DNA from: Methylobacterium sp.
GTDB lineage: Bacteria > Pseudomonadota > Alphaproteobacteria > Rhizobiales > Beijerinckiaceae
Assembly: GCA_020252645.1 (NCBI GenBank)
Contig: JADCCN010000011.1
Span: 17,546 to 81,545 of the forward strand
DNA: 64,000 nucleotides
Reading direction: 5' to 3'
Shown here: positions 1-10,633 of the stretch, one piece after another
How positions within the stretch are numbered: position 1 is the stretch's first letter
Layout: each line of letters opens with the position of its first letter
The notes under the pieces: generated by a model
Seen by the model: the letters and a program-made list of their open reading frames with translations, nothing else
The model's database searches: none
What the model was told of the DNA's origin: nothing
Position numbers and translations under genes: made by a program

Positions 1-627
1 CGCCTTGTAGAGCGCGGCCGGCACGTTCCTCACGCGGAAGACGAAGCTCGTCATCAACGTATCCCGGCCCTGCGGCGCATCCTGCGCCTCCCGCGAGAGG
101 ATGACGAAGCGGGTCGTGTTGTGCTTTTCATCCTCGATATGCTCGGCGAGAATATCGAGGCCATAGACCTCCGCCGCAAGCCTCGGCGCGATGGCCGCGC
201 GTGTCGGGTCGCCCGCTTCCGAAACATGGCGAGCCGAGCCGGCGGTATCCGCCGCCGTCACTGGCTTGATGCCGTGCTTCCTCAGGAAACGCCGCGTCTG
301 CCCCAAAGCCATGATGTGGCTCTCGGCGGTCCGGATGTTCTCGAGCGTAGCGCCCTTCACCGCCATGAGGTGGAAATAGATCGGCAGGAAATGCTCGCCG
401 ATGATGTGGAAATTCGATTTGGGCAGCAGGTGATGGATATCCGCCACGCGGCCCGCGATCGAATTCTCGATCGGGATCATCGCGAGATCGGCCGTGCCGT
501 CACCGAGGGCCGCGAAGGCATCCTCGAAGGTGGGGCAGGGCAGGGCCTCCCAGCCGGGATAGACCTCATGGCAGGCGATTTCGGAATTCGCCCCGCGCTC
601 GCCCTGGAAGGCGATGACCTTTTTCAT
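1..627 (-). CDS. pheA: Prephenate dehydratase (C-terminal part beyond the window)
   Basis: Converts prephenate to phenylpyruvate in phenylalanine synthesis, in the cytoplasm. The protein starts MKKVIAFQGERG, the usual opening of monofunctional prephenate dehydratases, and keeps the family TTRF motif near residues 169-172 (KHNTTRFVILSRE), which forms part of the active site. The final residues present (SFVFRVRNVPAALYK) open the ACT domain, which normally binds phenylalanine for feedback inhibition. The gene runs off the left edge, so about a quarter is missing. The ATG at 627 follows a GGAGAA ribosome site. It lies 11 bases downstream of kdsB on the same strand and is probably co-transcribed with it. 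Assignment is firm. Confidence 0.93.
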   Translation of the reverse strand, partial: MKKVIAFQGERGANSEIACHEVYPGWEALPCPTFEDAFAALGDGTADLAMIPIENSIAGRVADIHHLLPKSNFHIIGEHFLPIYFHLMAVKGATLENIRTAESHIMALGQTRRFLRKHGIKPVTAADTAGSARHVSEAGDPTRAAIAPRLAAEVYGLDILAEHIEDEKHNTTRFVILSREAQDAPQGRDTLMTSFVFRVRNVPAALYKA

Positions 628-638
628 GTTCTTCTCCT

Positions 639-1373
639 TCAGCGCGCGGCGATCAGCGCGCGGGCGCGCTCCAGATCCTCGGGCGTATCGACGCCAAGCG
701 GCACGGTTTCGACCACGGTGATGTCGATGCGCATCCCCGCTTCCAGGGCGCGGAGCTGTTCGAGCTTCTCGCGCATTTCCAGCGGGGAAGGCGGCAGGCT
801 CACGAAACGGCGCAGGGCATTCCGGCGATAGGCATAGAGCCCGATATGGTGGAAGAGATCGCCCTCGCCCCAGGGCGCGGTGGCGCGGGTGAAGTAGAGC
901 GCACGCAAGCGGTGGGCGTTCAGCGGGGAGCCCACGGCCTTCACCACATGGCTTGCGGTCTTCTCATCCTCGCGGCGGATGACGGCTGCGAGCGTCCCGA
1001 TATCTACGGCCCGATCCGCCAGCGGCAGGAGCGAGGCGGCGATGATGCGCGGATCAATCGTGGGCAGGTCGCCCTGCACATTCACGATGATGTCGTGCCG
1101 CCCGTCGGGATCATGATTCTCCACCGCCTCGTGGATGCGGTCGGAGCCGGAGGGATGGTCGGCGCGGGTCATCACGGCCTGCCCGCCGGCCCTGATGACG
1201 GCCTCGGCGATTTCCGGCGCATCGGTCGCCACGATCACCGGGCCGATGCCGGATTCGATCGCCCGGTTCCACACCTGCACGATCATCGGCTGGCCACCGA
1301 TATCGGCCATCGGCTTGCCCGGCAGGCGCATCGCTGCCATGCGGGCCGGGATGACGATCAGCGGGTCTGACAT
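639..1373 (-). CDS. kdsB: 3-deoxy-manno-octulosonate cytidylyltransferase
   Basis: Activates Kdo as CMP-Kdo for the inner core of lipopolysaccharide, so the organism makes an LPS outer membrane. The 244-residue product begins [20 protein letters not shown], the nucleotide-binding signature of the family, and has the conserved blocks [10 protein letters not shown] and [10 protein letters not shown] (residues about 80-110) and [10 protein letters not shown]. The reading frame stays open far upstream, but homology starts at the ATG at 1373, so that start is chosen. The length matches the family (about 245). It precedes pheA by 11 bases. A divergent cytochrome c gene lies across a 222-base intergenic space. 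Confidence 0.95.
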   Translation of the reverse strand: MSDPLIVIPARMAAMRLPGKPMADIGGQPMIVQVWNRAIESGIGPVIVATDAPEIAEAVIRAGGQAVMTRADHPSGSDRIHEAVENHDPDGRHDIIVNVQGDLPTIDPRIIAASLLPLADRAVDIGTLAAVIRREDEKTASHVVKAVGSPLNAHRLRALYFTRATAPWGEGDLFHHIGLYAYRRNALRRFVSLPPSPLEMREKLEQLRALEAGMRIDITVVETVPLGVDTPEDLERARALIAAR

Positions 1374-1595
1374 GAAGGAAGCTCCGCGAACGGGCAAGGC
1401 CGACACTGAGCGGCCAAAAGTAGCACCGTTGCGCGCGCTTATACGGGTTGCCTTCGCCCCTGAAAAGCGAGTAATCAGCCCCTCGTCTAGGTGGATGGCG
1501 AAGTCCGCTTGACGGGGCGCGCGAAAACGTGAATGCCCCATTTCGGTCCGCCGGCATTGCGCCGGCCCATGGGACGTGCAGGCCGAGGGGCGAGC

Positions 1596-2147
1596 ATGGG
1601 TTCGAATGAGATGAACAAGGTCGCGGGCGCCGTGCTCGGCATGCTGACTCTGGCGATGGGCATCGGCTTCCTGTCGGGCATGCTCGTGCATCAGAAGCCG
1701 ATGACCAAGGCTGGCTATGAATTGCCCGAGCCCCAGGCCGAAACGGCGGTTGCCGCAGCGCCGGCCGCACCGCAGCAGGCCGAGCCGATCGCGAAGCGCC
1801 TTGCTTCGGCGAGCGCGGAGAAGGGCGCCACCGCGGCGCGCAAATGCGCCGCCTGCCACCAGTTCACGAAGGATGGCAAGAACGGCCAGGGCCCGCTCCT
1901 TTTCAACGTCGTGGCCCGCGTGAAGGGTTCCGCTGCCGGCTTCAATTATTCGAATGCCCTGAAGGAGCGTGCCGCCAAGGGCGAGAAGTGGGATTTCGAG
2001 GCTCTCGATGCCTTCATCGCGAACCCGAAGGCCTACCTGCCCGGCACCTCGATGAATTATGCGGGGATTGCCCGCCCGGACGAGCGAGCGGACCTGATCG
2101 CCTATATGCGCCTGCAGGCCGATTCGCCGGCTCCCCTGCCGCAATAA
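1596..2147 (+). CDS. Membrane-anchored cytochrome c (CycM/c552-like)
   Basis: A single-haem c-type cytochrome tethered to the membrane, probably carrying electrons from the bc1 complex to a terminal oxidase. The start ATG at 1596 ([11 protein letters not shown]) follows a GAGGGG ribosome site. Residues 8-30 form an uncleaved membrane anchor, followed by an Ala/Pro/Glu-rich linker and a haem domain with CAACH at residues 84-88 and the axial methionine in GTSMNYAGI. The fold matches class I cytochrome c of the mitochondrial type, as in Bradyrhizobium CycM. It stands alone, divergent from kdsB, and is followed by a strong terminator. The exact redox partner cannot be told from sequence. Confidence 0.88.
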   Translation: MGSNEMNKVAGAVLGMLTLAMGIGFLSGMLVHQKPMTKAGYELPEPQAETAVAAAPAAPQQAEPIAKRLASASAEKGATAARKCAACHQFTKDGKNGQGPLLFNVVARVKGSAAGFNYSNALKERAAKGEKWDFEALDAFIANPKAYLPGTSMNYAGIARPDERADLIAYMRLQADSPAPLPQ

Positions 2148-2176
2148 TTGCCAGTCATTCGGGGGAATGTGGAGAT

Positions 2177-2200
2177 AAGGCCGGGAAACCGGCCTTTTTT
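2177..2200 (+). terminator. Rho-independent terminator after cytochrome c gene
   Basis: A perfect 8-bp stem (AAGGCCGG at 2177-2184, CCGGCCTT at 2189-2196) with a GAAA tetraloop is followed by a run of T to 2200. It lies 29 bases after the cytochrome stop codon and separates it from the transporter operon. Confidence 0.9.
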
Positions 2201-2306
2201 CATTTCTGTTTTCCGGCTCTTTCCATCGTCCTTGCTACCCAAAAGCCAAAGCGGGCCTCTGGCCTTCACCCTTCCGCGCACCATAGTCTCGGAAAGGCCG
2301 TTGAAA

Positions 2307-4262
2307 GTGATTCGGCTGAACCGGGAGCATCGCACCGTGAGGGAAGATCCGATCGAGCTGGCCACCCGCCTGAGCCCGTCGCGGCGCAGGCTTCTCTCCG
2401 GCGCGGCCCTTCTTGGCGTTTCCACCCTGTTGCCGCCTGAACGCGCGAAAGCGCAGGGCGCGGATGCCACGGGTTTCGAGCCGGCGAGCCACGGGATGTC
2501 CATCTTCGGCGATCTCAAATATCCGGCCGATTTCAAGCGCTTCGACTACGTGAGGCCGGATGCGCCCAAAGGGGGCGAATTCTCCACCCAGATCACCTCG
2601 CTCTCGGGCAACCAGAATTTCACGACCTATGACACGCTGAACATCTTTTCCATGCGCGGCAATGGCGCGGCCGGGATGGGGCTGATCTACGACAGCCTGA
2701 TGACCGGTTCGCTGGATGAGCCGGATTCGCTCTATGGCCTCGTGGCGCAGAGCGTTCGGCGCAGCACCGACGGCCTGCGCTATCGCTTCAAGCTCCGGCC
2801 GCAGGCGCGCTTCCATGATGGCAGCCCGCTGACGGCCGCCGATGTGGTCTTCACGCTCGAGACGCTGAAGAGCAACAAGGCCCATGCGGGCTATCGCATC
2901 GCTCTGGAGCGCGTGCTCGGTGCCGAGGCGATCGCGCCCGACGAGGTCGAAATCCGCTTTGCGCCCAATCGCAGCCGCGAATTGCCGCTGGTTGCGGCCT
3001 CGCTGCCGATTTTCTCGAAGGCCTATTATGCCACGCGGGATTTCGATTCCGGCACGCTTGAAAGCCCGCTCGGCTCCGGGGGCTACAAGGTCGACAGGGT
3101 GGATGTCGGCCGCTCCATCAGCTTCCGCCGCGTGGCCGACCATTGGGCGAAGGATCTCCCGGTTTCCATCGGCCAGGGGAATTTCGAGACCATCCGCTAC
3201 GAGTATTTCCGCGATCGCGAGGCGGCCTTCCAGGCGTTTACCGCTGGCACCTTCACCTTCCGCGAGGAATTCACCTCGCTGATCTGGGCGACGCGCTACG
3301 ATTTTCCCGCCATGAAGGATGGCCGCGTGAAGCGCGAGACGGCGGTGGATGGCCGCCCCTCGGGCACGCAGGGCTGGTTCATGAACACCCGCCGCCCGCA
3401 ATTCCGCGATCCGCGCGTGCGGGAGGCGATGGCGCTCGCGCTCGATTTCGAATGGGTGAACCGCAACCTGATGTTCGGGTTGAGGAAGCGCACGGCCTCC
3501 TATTTCGAGAATTCGCCCATGAAGGCCGAGGGCAAGCCCTCGCCGGCCGAACTTGCCTTGCTGGAACCCTTGCGCGGCAAGGTGCCGGACGAGGTGTTCG
3601 GCGAGCCCTGGTCGCCGCCCGAGAGCGATGGTTCGGGGCAGGATCGCAACATCCTGCGCCGGGCCTCCCAGCTTCTGAACGCGGCCGGCGCCAGGCGCGG
3701 GCCCGACAACGTGCTGCGCCTGCCGGATGGCACGAAGATGGAAGTCGAATTCCTCGAATTCGACAATGCGATCAGCCGGCACACGGAATCGATCATCAAG
3801 AACCTGCGCCTGCTCGGCATCGAGGGCGCGATCCGCGTGGTCGATCCGTCGCAGTTCCAGAAGCGCCAGCAGGAATTCGATTTCGACATCCTCTCGGCCC
3901 GCTTCGTGATGTCCATGGCGCCGGGCGAGAGCCTGCGCGCTTTGTTCGGTTCGCAGGCCGCGAAGACTCCGGGCTCGCGCAATCTCGCAGGGATCGCCGA
4001 CCCGGCGGTCGATGCACTCATCGAGGCCATCATCGCCGCCCGGACCCGCGAGGAGATCACCATCGCGGCGCGCGCCTTGGATCGTGTGCTGCGCGCGGGC
4101 CGCTACTGGATTCCCGCCTGGCATACGGGCGAGCATTTCCTCGCCTTCTGGGACATGTTCGAGCGGCCCGGCCCCATTCCGCCCCTGGCCGGCTCACCGA
4201 CCAGCGTCGCCATGGCGACCTGGTGGCGGGATGCCTCCAGGGCGCAGAGGCTTGGTCGCTGA
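2307..4262 (+). CDS. yejA: ABC transporter substrate-binding protein, family 5 (YejA-like)
   Basis: Periplasmic binding protein of a peptide importer of the YejABEF type. After a twin-arginine-like signal ([17 protein letters not shown], ending near AKAQG) come family 5 blocks such as [20 protein letters not shown] and [20 protein letters not shown]. The length, about 650 residues, suits the family. The frame is open back to 2148, but the terminator lies there. GTG 2307 has GGAAAGG 9 bases upstream, and GTG 2337 is the alternative. It overlaps the next gene by one base (TGATG). YejA homologues bind microcin C and other oligopeptides; the ligand here is not known. Confidence 0.9.
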   Translation: MIRLNREHRTVREDPIELATRLSPSRRRLLSGAALLGVSTLLPPERAKAQGADATGFEPASHGMSIFGDLKYPADFKRFDYVRPDAPKGGEFSTQITSLSGNQNFTTYDTLNIFSMRGNGAAGMGLIYDSLMTGSLDEPDSLYGLVAQSVRRSTDGLRYRFKLRPQARFHDGSPLTAADVVFTLETLKSNKAHAGYRIALERVLGAEAIAPDEVEIRFAPNRSRELPLVAASLPIFSKAYYATRDFDSGTLESPLGSGGYKVDRVDVGRSISFRRVADHWAKDLPVSIGQGNFETIRYEYFRDREAAFQAFTAGTFTFREEFTSLIWATRYDFPAMKDGRVKRETAVDGRPSGTQGWFMNTRRPQFRDPRVREAMALALDFEWVNRNLMFGLRKRTASYFENSPMKAEGKPSPAELALLEPLRGKVPDEVFGEPWSPPESDGSGQDRNILRRASQLLNAAGARRGPDNVLRLPDGTKMEVEFLEFDNAISRHTESIIKNLRLLGIEGAIRVVDPSQFQKRQQEFDFDILSARFVMSMAPGESLRALFGSQAAKTPGSRNLAGIADPAVDALIEAIIAARTREEITIAARALDRVLRAGRYWIPAWHTGEHFLAFWDMFERPGPIPPLAGSPTSVAMATWWRDASRAQRLGR

Positions 4263-5365
4263 TGCTGGCCTATACGCTGCGCCGGCTCGCGCTGATGGTG
4301 CCGACCCTGCTCGGCATCCTTCTTCTGTCGTTTGTCATCATCCAGTTCGCGCCGGGCGGGCCTGTCGAGCGCATCATCGCGCAATTGCAGGGGCAGGATG
4401 CGAGCGGCGCGAACCGCGTGGGCGGTGGCGGCGGCGATATCGGGGCTGCCGGCCAGAGCGCCGGGGCGGGCGATGCGACCTCCAGCTATCGCGGCGCGCA
4501 GGGGCTTGATCCGGCCTTCATCAAGGAACTCGAGAAACAATTCGGTTTCGACAAGCCCGCGCATGAGCGCTTCTTCAAGATGGTTTGGGATTATGCCCGC
4601 TTCGATTTCGGGCGTTCTTTCTTCCGCGATGCCCGCGTGGTCGATCTCATCCTCGAGAAGATGCCGGTTTCCATCTCCCTCGGCCTCTGGATGACGCTGA
4701 TCGCCTATGCGATCTCCATCCCGCTCGGCATTCGCAAGGCGGTGAAGGATGGCTCTGCCTTCGATGTCTGGACCAGCGGCGTGATCGTCGTGGCCTATGC
4801 GATCCCGGGCTTTCTCTTCGCGGTTCTGCTGGTGGTGCTTTTTGCAGGCGGCTCCTTCTGGCAGATTTTCCCGTTGCGCGGGCTCACGAGTTCGAATTTC
4901 GACCAGCTCTCGCTGGGCGGAAAAATCCTCGATTACCTCTGGCACATCACGTTGCCGCTGACGGCGATGATCCTCTCGCAATTCGCGACACTGACGCTGC
5001 TCACCAAGAACTCGTTCCTGGATGAAATCCGCAAACAATATGTGCTCACGGCGCGCATGAAGGGCTTGAGCGAGCGCCGCGTGCTCTATGGCCATGTCTT
5101 CCGCAATGCGATGCTGATCGTGATCGCCGGTTTCCCCGGCGCCTTCATCCACGCCTTCTTCACGGGTTCGCTGCTGATCGAGACGATCTTCTCGCTCGAC
5201 GGCCTGGGGCTCCTTTCCTACGAGGCCACTTTGGGGCGCGATTATCCGGTGGTCTTTGCGACCCTCTATATCTTCGCGCTGATGGGCCTCGTGATCACGC
5301 TGCTGACCGACCTCACCTACACCTATATCGACCCCCGTATCGATTTCGAGGCGCGCGATGTCTGA
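4262..5365 (+). CDS. yejB: Peptide ABC transporter permease (YejB-like)
   Basis: Inner-membrane permease of the same importer. The start [20 protein letters not shown] is the typical first membrane segment of the DppB/YejB group, and the start ATG overlaps the yejA stop. The 367-residue protein carries the permease consensus around residues 255-285 ([23 protein letters not shown]), which contacts the ATPase. Residues about 41-80 hold a Gly/Ala-rich low-complexity stretch ([20 protein letters not shown]) before the [12 protein letters not shown] block; YejB proteins carry an insertion at this place, but the glycine run is longer than I would expect. It overlaps yejE by 8 bases. Confidence 0.92.
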   Translation: MLAYTLRRLALMVPTLLGILLLSFVIIQFAPGGPVERIIAQLQGQDASGANRVGGGGGDIGAAGQSAGAGDATSSYRGAQGLDPAFIKELEKQFGFDKPAHERFFKMVWDYARFDFGRSFFRDARVVDLILEKMPVSISLGLWMTLIAYAISIPLGIRKAVKDGSAFDVWTSGVIVVAYAIPGFLFAVLLVVLFAGGSFWQIFPLRGLTSSNFDQLSLGGKILDYLWHITLPLTAMILSQFATLTLLTKNSFLDEIRKQYVLTARMKGLSERRVLYGHVFRNAMLIVIAGFPGAFIHAFFTGSLLIETIFSLDGLGLLSYEATLGRDYPVVFATLYIFALMGLVITLLTDLTYTYIDPRIDFEARDV

Positions 5366-6527
5366 ACTCGCCGCTGATGATCGCGCGCCGCTGGCTCCGC
5401 CCGTGCCGGAAACGGGCGGATTGCTGGGCCGTTTCGTGAAGCTCTCGCCGCTCAACCAGCGGCGGCTCAGGAGTTTCCGGGCGAACCGGCGCGGCGCCTG
5501 GTCGTTCTGGATCTTCATGGTCCTGTTTGTCCTGAGCCTTTTCGCGGAATTCCTCGCGAATGACCGGCCGATTGTCGCGAATTACAAGGGCGAATGGCTG
5601 TTCCCCGTGCTGGTGGATTACCCCGAGGAGAAATTCGGCGGCTTCCTCGCTGTCACGGATTACCGCGACCCCGTGATCGCCGAGGAGATCAACGCCAATG
5701 GCTTCATGGTCTTCCCGCCGATCCGCTTCCATCATCGCACCATCAACCGCGACCTGCCGGTGCCGGCGCCGGCGCCGCCGACCTGGCTGCTCACATCCGA
5801 GCAATGTGCCGCAGCCGCGGCAAGAACCGGCGGCAGGTCCTGTCGCGATATCGAATGGAACTGGCTCGGCACGGATGATCGCGGGCGGGATGTGGTGGCG
5901 CGGCTGATCTACGGTTTCCGTATTTCCGTGCTCTTCGGCCTCATTCTGGCGGTCTTCGCATCGGTCATCGGCATCGCCGCGGGGGCCGTGCAGGGCTATT
6001 TCGGCGGCAAGGTGGACCTCATCTTCCAGCGCTTCATCGAGATCTGGACCTCGATGCCGCTGCTCTACCTGCTGATCATCCTCTCGGCGGTGATCACGCC
6101 GAGCTTCTTCATCCTGCTGTTCATCCTGCTGCTTTTCAAATGGACGAGCTTGGTGGGCGTGGTGCGGGCGGAATTCCTGCGCGCGCGGAACTTCGAATAT
6201 GTGAATGCGGCCCGCGCCCTCGGCCTCGGCGATGGCGCGATCATGATGCGCCATATCCTGCCCAACGCGATGGTCGCGACGCTGACCTACCTGCCTTTCG
6301 TGCTGAATTCCTCGATCACGACGCTGACCTCGCTGGATTTCCTCGGCTTTGGCCTGCCACCCGGTTCGCCCTCGCTGGGTGAACTCCTCCAGCAGGGCAA
6401 ATCGAACCTGCAGGCGCCGTGGCTGGGCCTCGCGGGGTTCTTCATCATCGCCCTCATGCTCTCGCTGCTGATCTTCATCGGCGAGGCGGTTCGTGATGCC
6501 TTCGACCCGCGGAAGACGTTTGCATGA
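5358..6527 (+). CDS. yejE: Peptide ABC transporter permease (YejE-like)
   Basis: Second permease of the importer, 389 residues, of the DppC/YejE group. A soluble N-terminal part ([20 protein letters not shown]) leads to the first membrane segment (residues about 49-66), then a large periplasmic loop containing the YejE hallmark of binding-protein-like sequence ([19 protein letters not shown]), then five membrane segments. The ATPase-contact loop reads [20 protein letters not shown]. In known yejABEF operons the ATPase gene follows directly. Here a small toxin-antitoxin pair intervenes between this stop and yejF. Confidence 0.92.
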   Translation: MSELAADDRAPLAPPVPETGGLLGRFVKLSPLNQRRLRSFRANRRGAWSFWIFMVLFVLSLFAEFLANDRPIVANYKGEWLFPVLVDYPEEKFGGFLAVTDYRDPVIAEEINANGFMVFPPIRFHHRTINRDLPVPAPAPPTWLLTSEQCAAAAARTGGRSCRDIEWNWLGTDDRGRDVVARLIYGFRISVLFGLILAVFASVIGIAAGAVQGYFGGKVDLIFQRFIEIWTSMPLLYLLIILSAVITPSFFILLFILLLFKWTSLVGVVRAEFLRARNFEYVNAARALGLGDGAIMMRHILPNAMVATLTYLPFVLNSSITTLTSLDFLGFGLPPGSPSLGELLQQGKSNLQAPWLGLAGFFIIALMLSLLIFIGEAVRDAFDPRKTFA

Positions 6528-6564
6528 GATATTGCTATGATCGTCCCATGCAAGGAGTTTTCTC

Positions 6565-6798
6565 ATGAACAGGATCGTTCGCAATCATGTTCCGGCTCGC
6601 GATCTGCCTGAGAACTTGCGTGCCGACATTGCGCCCGATGCTCTTGTCACTGTCACGATCGAGGAAGAACGAAAGCCGCTCAGCATGGCGGAGCTGCTCT
6701 CCATGCTTGAGGGGGGAGCAATGTCCCGTGAGCGCGAACCGATTTCGGTCGACGAGGCGGTTCGCCGTGTACGCGCGTTGCGCGATGAGTGGGAATGA
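6565..6798 (+). CDS. Putative antitoxin of a PIN-toxin pair
   Basis: A 77-residue acidic protein (MNRIVRNHVPARDLPENLRA at the start) with a good AGGAG ribosome site 7 bases upstream. The N-terminal half resembles the short beta-rich antitoxin heads that often precede PIN toxins. The C-terminal half (SMAELLSMLEGGAM, then VDEAVRRVRALRDEWE) looks like the helical toxin-binding tail. Its TGA overlaps the ATG of the PIN gene (ATGA), the usual arrangement for translationally coupled antitoxin and toxin. I do not recognise a named antitoxin family, so the role rests mainly on size, order and the partner. Confidence 0.7.
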   Translation: MNRIVRNHVPARDLPENLRADIAPDALVTVTIEEERKPLSMAELLSMLEGGAMSREREPISVDEAVRRVRALRDEWE

Positions 6799-7285
6799 CG
6801 CCTTTGTCACGGCCTCTCATCTATCTTGACACCAACATTCTTATCCAGCTTTTTGAAACGGGATATGAGGATCGAAAAATCATTCGGAGTTTGATCGCAG
6901 CGGCGAAGAGAAAAAATTTTGTTACGAGCGAACTCACCTTGGCTGAATCGCTTGTCAGCCCGCTTCGCAACAGAGACGTTCAATTGATTAATCTGTATGA
7001 GAATTGGACCATATCAAACCAGGTTCTCGAAGTTGTTCCGGTACAACGTGACATCCTTCGGCATGCTGCGATTCTGCGTGCAGAAAAACGGAGCCTGAAA
7101 CTGCCCGACGCCATTCATCTCGGGACCGCCCTCGAAGCCGGATGCGATGTGTTCCTGACCAACGAGAAACGGCTTGAGGACGAGTATTCGATCTTTAGCC
7201 CTGCAGGCCATCGCTCCGTCGCTCCTCTGCAGGTGCTTCAACCGGGGCCAGAGGTCATCGAAAGGCTTGTGGCAAGGGTTTCGGC

Positions 7286-7289
<4 letters not shown>
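6795..7289 (+). CDS. PIN-domain toxin (VapC-like ribonuclease)
   Basis: A 164-residue PIN-domain protein. Acidic active-site residues are in place: YLDTNILIQLF (residues about 9-19), SELTLAESLVSP (about 45-56), and LPDAIHLGTALEAGCDVFLTN (about 98-118). Such proteins cut RNA as the toxin of type II systems. ATG 6795 overlaps the antitoxin stop, and its own TGA overlaps the yejF ATG (ATGA at 7286-7289), so all three are coupled. Base composition around 6830-7030 is clearly richer in A and T than the flanking transporter genes (for example AGAGAAAAAATTTTG near 6907), which suggests recent transfer. Confidence 0.88.
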
Positions 7290-8908
<1,619 letters not shown>

Positions 8909-9027
8909 AACCGCGCCATCGCGTTGAGGCTTGGTTCACCGCAAGGCCAAGTCGCCGCCGCCTTCAACACATCCTTTGTCCTTTGCCGTCAGGCTGCGGC
9001 TCCGAAGGGTTCAGGAAGGCGTTGTTC

Positions 9028-9540
9028 ATGTCGTTTCGCATGATCTTGATGGTGGCGGGCGTGGCGATCGGCGGCGCCAACCTCGCCCATACGCTTGCCA
9101 AGCGGCAGAGCGAGCCGGCCGCACCCGAGCCGGCGAAGGTCGCTTCCGCCAACATGGCCACGCCTGCCGCCCGCGTGGTGGCGCTGCGGGCCGATCGCCG
9201 CGGTCATTTCGCGACCGATCTCACGATCAACAACCAGTTCGTGAAGGCGCTGGTCGATACGGGCGCCTCGGCGGTCGCCTTCTCGCATGAGGATGCGCAG
9301 AAGGCCGGCATCCACCCCAAGCCGGGCGATTACGTGATCCCCGTGCAGACCGCGAATGGCGTGGTGCGCGCGGCGAAGGCGCGCATCCCGGAATTGCGGC
9401 TGCAGGGCATTGTCGTCCGAGATGTCGAGGCGACCGTGATGCCGCCCGGCGCGCTGAACATCACGCTTCTCGGCATGAGCTTCCTGAAGCGTCTCAAGAG
9501 TTTCGAGATGAACGGCAACACGCTCATCCTGAAGCAATAG
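9028..9540 (+). CDS. Retropepsin-like aspartic protease, membrane-anchored
   Basis: A 170-residue protein starting MSFRMILMVAGVAIGG at ATG 9028, with AGGAAGG 8 bases upstream. One N-terminal membrane segment precedes an Ala/Pro linker and a single retropepsin-type domain with the active-site motif ALVDTGASAVAFSHEDA (residues about 83-99). This matches the bacterial clan AA protease family (TIGR02281) of alphaproteobacteria, which works as a dimer. The domain is probably periplasmic; its substrate is unknown. The stop codon TAG is the first three bases of a TAGAGC palindromic element. Confidence 0.87.
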   Translation: MSFRMILMVAGVAIGGANLAHTLAKRQSEPAAPEPAKVASANMATPAARVVALRADRRGHFATDLTINNQFVKALVDTGASAVAFSHEDAQKAGIHPKPGDYVIPVQTANGVVRAAKARIPELRLQGIVVRDVEATVMPPGALNITLLGMSFLKRLKSFEMNGNTLILKQ

Positions 9541-9586
9541 AGCATTTTCCGGCCAAGCGGCCGCTGCCTGGCCGGAAGACGATGCG
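9538..9586 (+). repeat. Palindromic intergenic element (TAGAGCATTTT type)
   Basis: The protease stop codon opens the string TAGAGCATTTTCC, and a perfect 9-bp stem follows (TTCCGGCCA 9547-9555, TGGCCGGAA 9569-9577), then GACGATGCG. The ends (GAGCAT and ATGC) resemble RIME-type intergenic palindromes of rhizobia. It may serve as a transcript 3' end for the protease gene and for the converging HAD gene. Confidence 0.6.
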
Positions 9587-9606
9587 AAAGACCGGAAGAC
9601 CGATCC

Positions 9607-10212
9607 TCAGATCGCAAAACCGAAGCGACGCACCTGCGCGCGCAGATCGGTCTCGGGCGTGACATGGATCACGCTGAAACCGAGGGCCGCGGCCGAATCC
9701 ACATTCGCGCGGCTGTCATCCATGAAAAGGCAATCCTCCGCCTTCTGTCCGAAGCGTTGGAGAAACACCTGGTAGATCGCCGGGTCGGGCTTCAACAGCC
9801 TTTCCTCCGCCGAGACCACACGGCCATGAAAGCGCGTGAGGAAGGGATAGAGCCTGCAGGCTTCCCCGAAGGTGTCTGAAGCGAAATTCGTGATCGCGTA
9901 GGCGGGTATGCCCGCAGCCAGCGCATCCTCCAGCACCGCCACATTCGGGGCGATCGCCTCGGGCACCATCTTGTGCCAATTCGCGCGGAAGGCGCGGATC
10001 AGATCGGCATGATCCGGGTGAAGGGCGATCTGGATCGCCTCGGCCTCGCGCCAATCGCGTCCGCGATCCTGCTCGAGGTTCCATTCGGGCGGAAGGATTC
10101 GGGTCAGGAAGTGGCTGCGGGTCTCGCGATCGGGCAGGAGATCGAGAAAAGCAAGGTGCGGATCATAGCGCAGCAGCACCTGACCAATATCGAAAACCAA
10201 TGTTCTGGGCAT
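9607..10212 (-). CDS. HAD-superfamily phosphatase (YihX-like)
   Basis: A 201-residue HAD hydrolase, probably a sugar-phosphate phosphatase. Motif I is FDIGQVLLRYDP (residues about 6-17), in the DxG form seen in YihX-type enzymes. Motif II is AITNFAS, motif III is LLKPDPAIY and motif IV is FMDDSRANVDSA. Start ATG 10212 (MPRTLVFDIG) is chosen because homology begins there and a purine-rich GGGAATGG lies upstream; an upstream ATG at 10233 has no ribosome site. It converges on the protease gene. The substrate cannot be deduced. Confidence 0.85.
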   Translation of the reverse strand: MPRTLVFDIGQVLLRYDPHLAFLDLLPDRETRSHFLTRILPPEWNLEQDRGRDWREAEAIQIALHPDHADLIRAFRANWHKMVPEAIAPNVAVLEDALAAGIPAYAITNFASDTFGEACRLYPFLTRFHGRVVSAEERLLKPDPAIYQVFLQRFGQKAEDCLFMDDSRANVDSAAALGFSVIHVTPETDLRAQVRRFGFAI

Positions 10213-10399
10213 TCCATTCCCGTTCTTTCGCATGGCGACGCAGCTTATGCCGTGTTTCGCGCGCTTCGCAAACACCGACTGGCATGGTGCTTGAAACGCT
10301 GGCGCCGAAATCCGCCTTTTCTGCCAAAGATCGGGAATCCATTCCCTTTCGGCATGAAAACAGCGTCACGGCGTCCGGCTTCGGAGCCGGGAGAACGAT

Positions 10400-10491
10400 A
10401 TGCCATTGCCGAAGCTGCGTGTGGTCCTCGCCGATGAGCATCCGGTGATGCGCGAGGGTTTGCGCGCCGCCTTCGAGCATGCAGAAGACCG
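10400..10491 (+). pseudogene. Remnant of a NarL/LuxR-type response regulator, cut by repeats
   Basis: A start with a ribosome site (GGGAGAACGATATG) opens MPLPKLRVVLADEHPVMREG, the standard N-terminus of a NarL-family receiver domain with the acidic pair before the phosphorylation site. After about 30 residues the similarity stops exactly where a palindromic unit (10492) and the 104-bp repeat (10530) begin. The frame then reads through repeat sequence and ends at 10603. The rest of the receiver and the DNA-binding domain are missing. Repeat insertion, with or without a deletion, is the simplest explanation. Confidence 0.72.
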
Positions 10492-10530
10492 AGAGCACGG
10501 TTTTGATTCCATCAAAACGAGACGTGCCCT
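10492..10530. repeat. Palindromic unit joined to the 104-bp repeat
   Basis: Outer arms AGAGCACG (10492-10499) and CGTGCCCT (10523-10530, one mismatch) enclose a perfect inner 8-bp stem, GTTTTGAT/ATCAAAAC, with a 3-base loop (10500-10518). It joins the next repeat through a TA: GTGCCC-TA-GAGCATG. The two units together form a mosaic. Confidence 0.65.
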
Positions 10531-10633
10531 AGAGCATGCTGTGAAAAAGTGGAATCCGGTTTTTCACAAAAAAGCATGCGATAATAATAAGATAAGAGCA
10601 TGATATGCTTCCGTCTGAACACATCATGCTCTA
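10530..10633 (+). repeat. Two-hairpin interspersed repeat, copy A
   Basis: About 102 bp between terminal TA dinucleotides. Hairpin 1 runs from GAGCATGCTGTGAAAAAG to TTTTTCACAAAAAAGCATGC. A short AT-rich spacer (GATAATAATAAGATAA) follows, then hairpin 2 from GAGCATGATATGCTTC to CACATCATGCTC. The two ends are inverted copies of each other (GAGCATG[A/C]TGTG). Further copies are at 46318-46420 (reverse) and in tandem from 63736 to the window end. The right TA is part of the TAG stop of the quinone oxidoreductase. It resembles RIME1-type mosaic elements of rhizobia. Confidence 0.9.

Noticed and set aside
1508..1537. CTTGACG as the -35 box of the cytochrome c gene
   Set aside because: The -35 is good, but 16-18 bases downstream only AATGCC-like sequence is found, so I do not report a promoter.
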